A stretch of DNA of 64,000 bases, taken from NCBI GenBank assembly GCA_949752735.1, contig OX457041.1, forward strand, positions 25,851,076 through 25,915,075, given 5' to 3'. The notes beneath the pieces are model-generated. The model had not been told where the DNA came from, did not search any database, and saw nothing but the letters and a program-made list of their open reading frames with translations. Positions within the stretch are counted from its first letter, which is position 1, and each line of letters opens with the position of its first letter. Of the stretch, positions 23,201 to 33,890 are shown piece by piece. The stretch comes from Lumbricus terrestris. Taxonomy: Eukaryota > Annelida > Clitellata > Crassiclitellata > Lumbricidae. Made by a program: the position numbers and the translations under genes.

Positions 23201-26200
23201 CTATCCTTGATTCCCTATAATTAGTGATGAGCTCATGCTGTAATAACGTGCAGTTGTCTTTTGTCTGTGAGGTGGTAAGTACACACATCAGGTTGCGAGC
23301 AGCAGTTGAGAATTTGCAAGGCATATAGAATAACAATCCTCAAGCCTCTGGGAATAAATAGATACGTTGTTTAATCTCCTGTTTTATACTGGTCGTAATT
23401 AGTCATGATGAAGAGTGATATAGTAGTTTTCATTTCCAGGTGGAAGAAATTGGTGGAATGGCAAAGGCTGTGGCTGCTGGAATGCCAAAACTGCGAATTG
23501 AAGAGTGTGCTGCAAGAAGACAAGCAAGAATTGATAGTGGACATGGTCTGTCAACTTGACTAATCAGACTCAATTGCGCGGCACGACTTTTATAGCGTCA
23601 TATAGTGACAGGTAATTTAAGGTTGTTGAGGAATGAAACTCATTTCCTTGGCTGCTTGTATTAAGACAGTTAAACATTGTATTGAGATGGCAGGATCACA
23701 TGGCTGATGCGTAGAACATTTGACCATTTGAAGCAAGTGAAGTGCTGTATATAGATTTTGGGCAGGTACCGTTTACCAGCGGTCCTGGGTATGACGTTAA
23801 ACTGCAGCCCGTCCTGGGTATGACATTAAACTGCAGCCCGTCCTGGGTATGACGTTAAACTGCAGTCGGCAGGTCTTGGGCATGACGTGAATCTGCATCC
23901 GGCTATGGGTTAGCCTAAAACAACCCCCTGCTCCTGCAGGGTATGGGACGAGGTGGTATGGCGGTATGTTCTCGAATCTACCTCAAGCCACTGCGTAGCG
24001 ACCTTGGACAAGTTGCTCACCCATAGTTGTCTCGGAGGAAGGCAATGGCAAACCACCTCTGTATCCTGCCAAGAAAACCATCATGGCGAGAGGCGAAAGT
24101 CGCTTGTCATGGTGGTCGCTAGGGCTCTACGAGCCGAAAGCACTAACTAACTAACCGTTTACCAGAGTTTTAATTTACTGCAACTTCCTTGTCTCTTGTG
24201 AGATGTTTGTGTAGATACATAGGATGATGTATAGATGAGCATTTCTTGCTCGTGACTCATAGCCTTGTGTCTTTATCAATTGAGCGATTGAGTAATGGTT
24301 GTGCACATGTAGTTTTCAACGGAGGCTTATTATGAGGCTTAGTTTGAGTTTAAACTGGTTTATTTCTTATTTGTTAATTTTTGAAGGTTGTATCGTATTT
24401 ATTAGACTCGTAAGGTTTGAAAAATTGACAAATTGCAATGAATGGCAGTCCCCTATGGAATTCCTTTAAGTTTGGTTGCGGTATACAAATCATGTTTGTA
24501 TGTTGCTCTAAACTTTATAAAAGCCATCGGACATTGAAATTTTGCTGATCAGCTGTGGTGGATGATGTGTGTGTATGTACGCATGTGCACTTGTTATAGC
24601 GCCCCTTCAAGGCTTGGAACTACTCAGCAACGCTCCCAACTACAGTGCGGACACTAAATCGGAGTTTCAGCGCTGAGCAATTGCGAGTGAAGGACTTGCC
24701 CAAGGTCCCTACATGGCAGCTTGGGGTAGATTTGAACCTGTGACCCTCCAGCTGCAGAGCAATGAACATACCAACTACACCACTGTGCCCCACACATGTG
24801 ATGTAAGGATGTTTCGCATAAGCTGCCTAATATTTAATGGAAGCCCAAAAAGGTCTAATTATTATCTGCTTGTACCAATAGAGTTTTGTATACATGTGAT
24901 TTCGACATGTGACAAAGTCATTGAGCGATGAGAGGCTTTAGATATGCTGTTTTACATAACGTTATGACTGAACTGCGACTGTAGAGACGATCGTTGGTGT
25001 GAACAAGTATCGTCCGGATAAGCCGCAGAAGGTGGATGTCCTTACTATCGACAACTCGATGGTCCGGGAGAAACAGATTGCACGCATCAATTCTGTGCGT
25101 CAGAAAAGAGACAGCCAAACGGTATATTTCTATATTTACTATGTATCTAAGGCATTATTATATTATTGTGCACGATAACTTTTAAATTTGCTAATTAATG
25201 TGGCTGATAAAAGCAAGGTTATGGCACTTGTAGGGTTAATACAATTTACACAATGCAATATATAATGCCAAATTGATCGATCAGGTGAATCAGTTTAATA
25301 TATTGATTCACTACCAATAGAAAATTACGCGGCATATCTCTGTAATTAATATAATTTTTTATGTCTCTACTTCTGATGTTAATAAGACAAGCCTACACGG
25401 TTAACGAATCTGTTGGGTACGGAACTGTTCCTTTGCCATTAGAGCTGTTTCGGAGATGTGAAAATTTTCATGATTAATGAATTGATTCTCAATAATCTGA
25501 TGATATGTTTGATTGTACTGAACAGACGACCAAGTGTCTGGATGCTATCACCAACTGCTGCAAGACAGGCCAGGGCAATCTTCTGGCCCTGGGAATCGAG
25601 GCATCAAGGGCGCGGGCCACTGTGGGTGAGATCTCCGATGCGATGGAGAAGGTCTTTGGGAGACATACGGCAACTGGACGACTGGTTAGCGGAGCGTACA
25701 AGACGGAGTACGGCGAGACGGATGAGATCGCTAAAGTCATCAAGAGGGTCGAGGTTGTTATTCTGTGATAATATTATGATCTAGAATCTTTTTTACATCT
25801 CTTCCAAAGAGAATTTATTGATGTGCTTCATATATCCTTGTAGTTCAGTTGTTGGTTCTGTTTGTTGTTGGTTTGTATCGTTGGCAGCGAATGTGTCGAC
25901 CGCATTGGGAAAACCTGGTCCTTTGAATTATAATTAGCTATAATTATTTAGAATCGTATTTGCATCTAAGCATAAGAGACTCACTGCTGATGTGAATAAA
26001 TTCCCCGCTTCGGATTTCTCCATGTATCAGCACAGCATAAATTATCGTTTTTTACTGCTAATTTGCGTTGCAGTGATATTTTACTTCAGGAAATAATTTT
26101 CGGTTTACTTCTATTTCAGTTCGAATGGGCTACATCTATAATTAAGATCTAATTACAGTTACAGTTCTTCAAACAAATTCAGTTATACTTCTATTTTAGT

Positions 26201-29200
26201 TTCAAAATAATTTCAGTTCTCAATTCAGTTCTTGTATGAATATTATTTCAGTCATACTTCCTTATACAACTTGCGTTAAATTAAAACGAGTTCGAGCATT
26301 TTCATTATCGATATGCTTCTTTAATTTCAAAGAACCTTCTTATTTTTAACGACCTAGGCATACTGTTTCTGCCCAAGCTGCTATAAGCCTGTTAGCAGCC
26401 TTCACCCAGAAAAACATTGTTTCTACATAAGCTTGAGCAGTCAGAGCTTCAACATCTTCTACTAGTGGGACAATATTGCCATATACAGACTTGCCATCTT
26501 TCCATCCCAAAATAGCCGATGCGTAATTATTTATACAATAAACAAACAATTTGAACTCCGAATCTATAGTTTGTAGGTCCTATCATTTCCTGAAAAGGTT
26601 GAACGACCATGGTTGCTTTATAACATCAATCCGCCAACATAATGTTTCCACTAGATTCTACTACAATCCCTTTAATGGTATTCCACTGAATTGGTTTACC
26701 ATGCTGCATTTCTTTTACTTACGCCTTTCTGCAGCACTCGTATGTTCTAAGTGGTGAAGCTGCTGACTAGAATCAGTCGCATGAAAGTTTCATGCCAGCC
26801 CTGGTTTTACCTTCAGTCCATTTCCTTAATGTATTTCTTAGTATGCTGTGTGGGCTTATTCACTGTAGAGGCAAACTGCTTAAATTTTATCATTCATAAA
26901 GTTCAGTTCTGCACTCGTCCGTCTTAAAGGTAGGCCTTATATGGATAGGTCTAGACACATAGGCGTAGGAGGCGGGGTTCCAGAGGGGCAAATGCCACCC
27001 CAAATTTTGAGCAAATGTGTTTTTCGGGCAAAACAGGCATGGGCGGACAAACCTTTTTGGGGGGGAAACAGGCATGGGAGGATTTTTTCAGACACACAGG
27101 GGTAAACAGCCATCTTTTCTGAAGATCTGTACGAAATTACTTTTGTAAAAAAAGATCATCGGCTATTTCGGCTGTGAATCGAAATGACTATATAAAAAAA
27201 GGTCATCAGAAAATTTGGTCGATGAAAAATGTCGACGACTCATGGTCCGCCAATACTTTTCGGGCAAAACTAAAATCTTTGCCCCCACCCCCCACTGCCG
27301 AAATGAAATGTCCCCTACGCCTACGTTTGCCCATATGACGAGTCTTATTGCGAAGTTAAAAATTATAAACTTACGGTAAAAGTTCATATGCAAAATGACC
27401 ATAAAAAATTGCACAAGTAAGCACTTGTTTGGCCAATGATACAAAAGTTTTAAGAGTAAGAAAGTATATGCATCTGTTGTATCTAAACACAATTGCATCA
27501 AAAGGTCTGTCAACTAAATCATTTAAAAAAAAATTCAGTTCGACAATTGATTTTCATTTTTATTCAAATTTTCTTTCAATTTGCTTAATTTCCGTTCTAT
27601 TTCAGTTTCATTCTTAAAATAATTTCAGTTACTGTTACAGTTATACTTAACTGAAATCAATATATTTTCAGTTCTAATTTCACTTAATGTTAACGAAAAT
27701 ATCACTTGCGTTGTTGTGTACATGTTCAGTATTTAAGTTTTAAATCCCTCCTGCCGTATGGAAATGTCAGCAGAGCGACGATTTTATAGAGCTGCGGTTA
27801 CATTGAGGTGAATGCTCTTGAAATGTATGATATTTAAGATTTTTATACATCTTGGAAATGGGAACTGACAGTCATGAGATGACATTATTGTAATCCAACG
27901 CAAGCCTTGATACACTTGGCCCAGAGATCTGACCTTTGTAACCATATAATTTTGTCTTACTAGATATTGCTGATTTGCAGAATGACTGCCTCTCTGTAAA
28001 TCTGTTTCTGGTCATTGTTTACAATTTGAAGTTTTTAGAGGGAAAGTTGGCACGGGGGGGTGGAACAGTTGGCACGGGGGGGGGGTGGAACATGGTCTTG
28101 CTAATCACATGGCTTTTATTTATTGGTTCGCTATTTTGAATAAATGGTGCAAGCTGTGGACAACTTCTACTGCAACTGTCAGTTTTATAGGGGTTTATTG
28201 AATTCTAGAAGAAGTTTGTTTGTTACAGTCAACCCAAGTCTTGCTGCTTCTTGTTAAATGGATAATTTACAGGACAAATAAAACTATATATATACCGGGT
28301 GGCCCATAAAAAACGTTCCCAAAATTTGATAACCTGGCAAAGATCTAATTTCAGAGCTGTCAAATATTAATTTATACCAAAATGTTAAGCAATCATTTCT
28401 GCACACACGTGTCAAATTTCAAGAGAGTACCTTTATTATGTCACATCCTGCGGCAGGATTATGACGTCATACCTGCTTAAGAATTTTGCACAAACCTACG
28501 CTAAAAACGTTCCCAAACTTTGTTAACCTGGCAATTAAACAATTTTAAAGATAAACTAAGTCATAGTACATCAAACTAATCATAATTCATATTTGTACAA
28601 CACAGCCAAATTTTAGCTCAAAATACTCAACCGTTTGAGAGAAATCGTTGGTAGAACGGTATGACCCATGGTCAAAATTTTGCACAGTTGTTTTATGATG
28701 ATGTTTTACGCGAGCAAATATTTAATTGATCCTCCACCTTCTCGTGTAGGCCTAACGACCCTTAAACGCTGTTTCCACTGTCCTATTGACTTCTGTATTT
28801 GTGTGTCGTCTAATAGAGACCATAATATTTTTACTTCAATGACCTGCTTAAATTCGTCAGTATTTAGAAACGGGTTTCTGCGACCAGCATACACAAGCTC
28901 CTTTAGGGCGTTTCATAGTATAGGCCTACATGTACATAGTAGTCCAGAGGATGTAGATCGGGGGAGATTGGTGGCCAGGCATCACTGGGGATAAAATCAG
29001 AGGTGATTGCTTGAAGAAATTTCTGAGCCAATCTGCAACGATGTGAAGGTGCACTGTCTTGTTGAAAGATGTAATTGTCGTCAGGATTGAGTCTAGGCCT
29101 GTGACATTCGGGAATGAGCTTATCGCGTAACAGGCCGACGTAATGCTCTCCATTGAGTTTTGTTTTCTCAGTATCAATGAAGATGATGTCTGTTTTACCG

Positions 29201-30201
29201 TGCATCGAAACTCCAGCAGATACCATTACATTTTTGAGAGAAACGACTAGTCTCATGAAAAAGTCTTACTGGCGCAATTGAAGACTTTCGTTCACGGCGA
29301 AATTAAATGACGTAGTTTTGTGCAAAATTCTTAAGCAGGTATGACGTTATAACCTTGCCGCAGAGTGTGATATAATAAACGTACTCTCTTGAAATTTGAC
29401 ACGTGTGTACAGAAATGATTGCTTAACATTTTGGTATAAATTAATATTTGATAGCTCTGAAATTAGATCTTTGCCAGGTTATCAAAGTTTGGGAACGTTT
29501 TTTATGGGCCACCCGGTATATGTGATATTTTTGAGTATGATTTTTTGCTGCTATGGTTTGGTTTGCTTTCTGATCTTAATCGTTGTTCTAGCAATTCATG
29601 GCCAACGAGGGTCGTCGGCCGAGAATCCTCGTTGCCAAGGTTGGTCAGGATGGTCACGACAGAGGGGGCAAGGTCATTGCAACCGGATTCGCTGATCTTG
29701 GGTTCGATGTCGACATTGGACCACTGTTTGCAGTAAGAATTAGTCATATACTTTGCTACTGCTTAACCCTTAAACTGCTGCATACTGGGTGGGGTTAATG
29801 CACCCCGGATGCCAAATACTTTTTTGTTGCAATATACTTCCAGACGTCACAAAAGTTTCACTCAAACCATGACATTTATTGAAAAATTTTCAATGTTACT
29901 TCACCTGTTTTCAAAGAGTGAACATTATCATATGCTAGCAAAAGATTACTTAATAAACAAGGCTAGTGCACGTTTTTCTGCTTCAGAATTTTGCAGCCGG
30001 CATATTGTGTAACTGCCTGTGTGAACATTTCATAACCTTGTGCAATTTTCTTTAACTGCTGTGAAATTAAAGCCTTTGTGGGGTTTAAGAGGTTGTTGTG
30101 CCAATAGCCAGTGGCGGCGCCAGGATTTCAGTTTCGGGGGGGCTGAAGCCTCGACCGAAATCTCAAGAAAAATTTCCATTTTCGCCGCCAAAATTTCTGA
30201 C

Positions 30202-30239
<38 letters not shown>

Positions 30240-33200
30240 TCGTCGACCTTTTCCATTTTCGCCGCCAAAATTTCTGACGACCTTTTTTTTTTTTTTTTTA
30301 CTCGCCAGCCAAAAATTGCAAACTTGTGTATAGTTCACTGTAATTTTTTTTACAATGGCGCTTTTTCTAGGGGGGCTGAGCCTCTTGTAGGGGGGGCTGA
30401 GCCCCCCCCAGCCCCCCCCTAGCGCCGCTACTGCCAATAGCCAGATATTGTATTGTATTGTATTTATAAAGCGCCTCTCACAGTGCACACAAATCAGAGG
30501 CGCTCCCAGTACATATGCCTACATATGTGCCTACAATTGTGATGATGAACTTGGTAGAGTTAGCCAACCAGATGGTTTTTTCTTCTAGAATGTCAGCAAA
30601 TCTTAAGTGTGATCTGTGTAAATGAATTTTAAAATTGTTTTTTGTGAGCCAACCGATGACATGATGCAGTGCGTTTGATTGTAGACTCCAAAGGAAGCAG
30701 CGCAGCAGGCGGTTGACTCAGATGTACACATTGTGGGAGTGAGTTCACTTGCAGCTGGTCACAAGACACTTGTTCCAGAACTCATCAACAGCCTTAAAGA
30801 GTTGGGCAGACCGTACGTGCCCACCACCATTGTTATTTCTCGTGCTTTCGTTTTGCAGAGATCAGTTTCGGTGCTTGAAAACTTGTCGGTTTAACTTGTA
30901 ACCATTATGAATTGGTGTCAAACTTGTCGGTTTAACTTGTAACCATTATGAATTGGTGTCGTGTAAGTAAAGAAAAAATCCCCATGTCCCATAGTGGAAT
31001 GTGGGGAGAAACTGGACAAAACCCAGGGTCCTAGACACAGACTTGCTGTTTTCTTCCCAGTTTATATGGGTACCAAATTCTGATGCTTGGTGACACAGAA
31101 TACACTGGGAAGCTTCAAACCTCCAACTTTTAGATTGGACCCTGCACAGCCAGTGGAGTTGCTATGTAAAAATTTTGCAAGTTGTGCCAAACGAACTTTT
31201 GGTATGCTCATGACTGACAAGATTTCTAGTATTATTATTTTTATCGCATCAATTGGTCGCTAAGTATTTAAGATAAAGTGCAATTTTCAAGGTGCAGCCT
31301 TACATTATGTTGTCCATGACATACGTACAGTACATGTAGTTAATGATGTAGTTAATGCCGAATCTTGGCTTGCATTGGATTTAGTCCAAGAAAAAAATTA
31401 TTTCATACCATTATGCGCACCAAATGGCAAAGAAACCTACCTACTTTTACATATTTCTTGTTCTATGGGCCTTCAAATCCCCATTGTTCTGTTCAACCAT
31501 CACACACTGTTACTCTAACAATGTCTTAGCCAATTACATTACAATATGAAGTCACAATGCAATCACCATAAGAGATGGCTATGGCAATTCATAGCCTCCA
31601 CTAGATTACAATGTGATTGTTTTTCTTTTGTATTTATTTTCCTTTTGCTGCAATTTATGGCTTCTATGAAGTCACAATGCAGTATGCAGTAAGTTACTAT
31701 GGCGAATTATAACTTTTGTGAAATCACTTTGGCAGTTTATAGCCTCTTTGAAATAGCAATGCAATTGTGATAAGAAGTTATTATGCCAATTCTTAGACTC
31801 TATGAAATCACATGGCATTAATATATTATTATTCTAAGAGGTTACTAAGGCAGTTTATAGTTTCTGTGAAATCACAATGCTATTATTATAAGATGTTACT
31901 CCAAATGGCATTTTGAAGCCTCTATTAAATCAATGCAATTATTATAAAAGGTTAGCATGGAGCACCGATTATGTCATAAATGTATTTTGTTCATTCTGCA
32001 ACACTGCAGCAGTGCCACTACAATTAAACTTTTAAGGTAAATGTAGCGTACACTTTTGTTTCATTTCAGTAACACTCGTTTGGTGCTCATACATTATGGA
32101 AATCATCTCATAAAAGAATGTTATATAGTTCTACAGTACTTTAGCAAAATTCCCATCCTGTTGCTTGTCACTGCATGCTTGTTACTTATTTACTTACCTA
32201 AGTCTTAATATCCTCACCCTGTCTCTCCCAACCTCCCTCCATTCCATCTCGTTCTATGCCAAGAGAAACAAATTACTCTGTTGTCTTATCCTTTGCAAGT
32301 GTTGTGTATAGCCTGCTCTGAATTCATTGAGTGGACTACCAACCACTTTCATGTGTGAGCAGTTATTGTATGAGCGAACAACTCTAATATGATGGTTGTA
32401 AAATTGTTTTAACTTTTCAGTGACATCTTGGTGGCGGCTGGTGGCGTCATTCCTCCACAGGACTACGACTTTCTCTTTAAAGCTGGCGTCTGTGAAGTAT
32501 TTGGTCCAGGTCTGCTATTCATTGCTTGCTGTTCTTACGTCTGCATGCGCTAATAAATGAGGAATTGAATAATTAAATTAACTATTTAGCATTAGGTGGA
32601 TGGTGTGAGTTAGATATAAACTTGTAGCACTGAAACTTGTAGCACTTTTGATGGTGTTGTCACGCTTCTTCTGCTATTATTTGCTATTTAAGTAATCGCT
32701 TCTCTAGTACCGGTGTAATTGCAGAAGGCTTCAGCTGATCGGACACTAAAACCAAGCTGTAATCAAGCTGGTGCAAAGAAAATTGGGCCACTGAGATAGA
32801 GCGTCGCTGCGTATGATTGATAAGCAGTTTTAAAAGTTAGATCACAAGTTGATAACAAAATGACATGAGCAGCTCAACAGAACAAGTAGATAAGGGAGAG
32901 AGTTCCAAATTGAACTCTGGCAACCGGAAAAGCATACGTGCCTAAAACAGTTCTACAGTTCGATTTTGCCAAAGTGGTGTATGAGTAGAGGTCCTTACTG
33001 ATCTTCTGTACGAAACCGAGCTTTTATATAAACCTGGCACTGCATGCCTTCAGGGTCCTAGTCTAGTCAATATCATGTGGCAAGAATGACCACAGTGACC
33101 CAGGTGTTAGACATGGCCACAGCTTGGTTGGGCTTTGTGTTCATCAGGAGTGTGTTAGACTGCATTCAGTGATAAATTTTTTGGTATGACTGCATTATCT

Positions 33201-33400
33201 CTGTAAGGGCAGCCCTTCCTTTGAGCAGTTACGTTTGAACGGGAAATGAGGATAAAACCTCTGAATTCAGTTGTTGACAGTGCTTCTTCATTTGTTGATC
33301 ATGTGCTTTGTGTTTGTTAGGAACCAGAATTCCTGATGCCGCTATTAAGGTCATCGACCACCTTGAAAAGAGCAAAAACCCACGCAAGGCAACGGCCTAA
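11264..33400 (+). CDS. MMUT: Methylmalonyl-CoA mutase, mitochondrial
   Basis: Seventeen exons with consistent phases: 11264-11356, 12831-12965, 15388-15705, 16723-16827, 17945-18079, 18683-18800, 19536-19615, 20932-21063, 21690-21866, 22697-22780, 23440-23545, 24985-25121, 25526-25753, 29592-29732, 30685-30812, 32421-32509 and 33321-33400 (stop TAA). The product is 761 aa (human 750). It isomerises L-methylmalonyl-CoA to succinyl-CoA with adenosylcobalamin in the mitochondrial matrix. Residues 1-~45 are Arg/Ser/Ala-rich and lack acids, like a presequence. The TIM-barrel part has [47 protein letters not shown] and [19 protein letters not shown]. The B12 domain (from ~617) has the D-x-H-x-x-G cobalt-ligand motif (DGHDRG, His638), SSLAAGHKT and [10 protein letters not shown]. 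All key motifs are intact. Exon 1 is inferred from frame, phase and presequence character; exons 2-17 are secure. Several donors are weak (GTCTGT, GTTTGT, GTTGTT). Confidence 0.97.
11771..11978 (-). mobile_element. tRNA-derived SINE, copy 1 (MMUT intron 1)
   Basis: On the minus strand it begins TGGGGC and has a tRNA-like head with a B box (GGTTCGAATCC). The body and a tail ending GGGGCACTATAACAAGTG are shared with copies at 13261-13467 and 24588-24792. This is the most diverged head of the three. Confidence 0.8.
12225..12366 (+). repeat. Polypyrimidine CT-rich tract in MMUT intron 1
   Basis: About 140 bases of almost pure C and T (CCCTTCCCC, CTCCCTTCC). Frames open on both strands only because of low complexity. 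The rest of intron 1 outside the SINE shows nothing recognisable. Confidence 0.8.
13261..13467 (-). mobile_element. tRNA-derived SINE, copy 2 (MMUT intron 2)
   Basis: The best-preserved head: on the minus strand GCGGTGGTCTAGTGG (A-box-like) and GGTTCGAATCCACC (B box) precede a body shared with the other copies, ending GGGGCGCTATAACAAGTG. RNA polymerase III promoters of this form mark tRNA-derived SINEs. It splits a repeat whose unsplit copy lies at 11078-11118. Confidence 0.88.
14324..15149. mobile_element. Non-autonomous hAT element, 826 bp (MMUT intron 2)
   Basis: The terminal inverted repeats are CAGGGGTTCTCAAACT at the left and its exact complement at the right, flanked by the 8-bp duplication GTCTAGAC (14316-14323 and 15150-15157). 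The 8-bp duplication and the CAG...CTG ends define hAT. No transposase was recognised inside. Confidence 0.93.
16907..17075 (+). mobile_element. LINE ORF2 C-terminal remnant (MMUT intron 4)
   Basis: The plus-strand frame reads [20 protein letters not shown] followed by LKSYLF, the usual end of CR1/L2-type LINE ORF2 proteins (WN-LP--I--A-S--SFK--LK-YLF). Only this 3' end was recognised. Confidence 0.65.
18145..18296. mobile_element. hAT-type MITE, 152 bp (MMUT intron 5)
   Basis: The ends CATGGGCGGAGTTT and AAACTCTGCCCATG are inverted repeats, flanked by an exact 8-bp duplication ATTGTCAC (18137-18144 and 18297-18304). The interior has repeated GGGGCTAA words and no coding potential. Confidence 0.9.
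19609..19674 (+). repeat. 33-bp tandem duplication of the exon 7 donor site
   Basis: A 33-base unit starting CTACATGGTAAGATGG occurs twice in direct tandem (19609-19641 and 19642-19674). The unit spans the last seven exon bases and the donor of MMUT exon 7, so the gene has two identical donors 33 bases apart. Use of the second would add eleven residues in frame. Confidence 0.95.
20138..20709 (+). repeat. 32-bp minisatellite, about 18 copies (MMUT intron 7)
   Basis: Units of 32 bases (GGTTTATGCATTGAAGTGAG plus GGAGAGCACATT) stand head to tail with few changes. A minority of units read GTGTAGGA in place of GTGAGGGA. There are no spacers, so this is not a CRISPR array. Confidence 0.95.
23780..24150 (+). 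repeat. Interspersed repeat with 33-bp internal tandem (MMUT intron 11)
   Basis: Three copies of a 33-base unit containing CCTGGGTATGACGTTAAACT are followed by AAGGCAATGGCAAACCACCT and a short tail of ACTAACTA. The phrase GACGTTAAACTGCA also occurs at 55910, so this is an interspersed family, probably a retroelement 3' end. No ORF was recognised. Confidence 0.6.
24588..24792 (-). mobile_element. tRNA-derived SINE, copy 3 (MMUT intron 11)
   Basis: Same family as the copies at 11771 and 13261: minus-strand TGGGGCACAGTGGTGTAGTT head, degraded B box, shared body and tail ending GCGCTATAACAAGTG. Flanking CATGTG on both sides may be a target duplication. Confidence 0.82.
25754..28292. repeat. MMUT intron 13, left part: degraded hAT and simple repeats
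   Basis: Clusters of CAGTT/TTTCAGTT words at about 26100-26260 and 27530-27690 resemble subterminal repeats of one old element. Between them, minus strand 26346-26490 reads AQAYVETMF and [13 protein letters not shown], a weak match to the dimerisation region at the end of hAT transposases. An inverted-repeat insert (26958-27325, ends ATAGGCGTAGG and CCTACGCCTACG) sits inside. Positions 28045-28090 are a G-rich run. No MMUT exon was found here. Confidence 0.45.
26958..27325. repeat. Inverted-repeat element with GGCGTAGG ends
   Basis: The left end ATAGGCGTAGGAGGCGGGG and the right end CCCCTACGCCTACG are inverted repeats. No clear 8-bp duplication is visible, so ends and class are uncertain. 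Confidence 0.45.
28295..29516 (-). mobile_element. Mariner-type element with ~205-bp inverted repeats, transposase truncated
   Basis: Terminal repeats starting CCGGGTGGCCCATAAAAAAC run inward for about 205 bases with few mismatches and are flanked by TA (28293-28294 and 29517-29518). The minus-strand ORF 28903-29256 is the C-terminal part of a Tc1/mariner transposase: QQDSAPSH holds the second catalytic Asp and [11 protein letters not shown] the third, with 37 residues between them as in DD37D (maT-like) transposases. The N-terminal DNA-binding part and the first Asp are missing, so it cannot move by itself. It lies in MMUT intron 13, ending 75 bases before exon 14. Confidence 0.9.
28903..29256 (-). 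pseudogene. Truncated mariner transposase (DD37D type)
   Basis: The 117-codon ORF retains the [10 protein letters not shown] strand region, QQDSAPSH and [14 protein letters not shown]. It covers only the second half of the catalytic core. See the surrounding element 28295-29516. Confidence 0.85.
30109..30433. mobile_element. hAT MITE, CAGTGGCGGCGC family, 325 bp (MMUT intron 14)
   Basis: Ends CAGTGGCGGCGCCAGG and its imperfect complement (GCGCCGCTACTG), flanked by an exact 8-bp duplication CCAATAGC (30101-30108 and 30434-30441). The interior holds two diverged direct copies of CATTTTCGCCGCCAAAATTT with long T runs. It belongs to the same family as 53500-53721. Confidence 0.92.
30879..30960 (+). 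repeat. 41-bp tandem duplication (MMUT intron 15)
   Basis: A 41-base unit starting AAACTTGTCGGTTTAACTTG occurs twice without a mismatch, 66 bases past the exon 15 donor. It looks like a recent slippage event with no evident function. Confidence 0.9.
31548..31955 (+). repeat. Degenerate ~55-bp tandem repeat (MMUT intron 15)
   Basis: About seven diverged units share the pattern GAAATCACAATGCAATTATT, ATAAGAGGTTACTATGGCA, TTATAGCCTCTATG. The spacing is irregular, as in an old decaying array. The rest of this intron shows nothing recognisable. Confidence 0.65.
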
Positions 33401-33890
33401 GAAGCAATCACAGATTTCTTGCAAACGATTCCAAACCACATTGGACAAGTTCAGTCATGTGCAGTAAATGTCTTTTTTGAAGATTTGGGTAACGTTAGCT
33501 GTAGTCTTGAGTTGACGTTTTACTTTATTGCATAATGTTCATCGAGTATTGCGGCGTGGATAGTCCTGCTTTCAACATGCTGGACCAATGCTTTTCTTCA
33601 CACGTGTGTTTCTGACAACTCTTGTATTATTTCGACCGTAAGTAACATTGAGGGACTGCAAACGATTATGGCTGTGTCGAGACCCAGCAATATTGATCTT
33701 TCAGCCGTTTCCTATGTTGGCCGTTTTGTTACCTGTTACTGCTGGATTGAAGTTCGTATATGGATGCAACTTTAACGCATGGTTTGTTGTGGCTGTTGCT
33801 GTAGAACTGCTTTGTTTTGTGCATCTTTTTCCTATGTTATATTATGAAAAAGAGTTCCTTCATTGCTTTCCTTGTTTGCTCAGTTGCAAC

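Noticed and set aside
28668..28994. Plus-strand 108-codon ORF in MMUT intron 13
   Set aside because: It is antisense to the mariner transposase relic.
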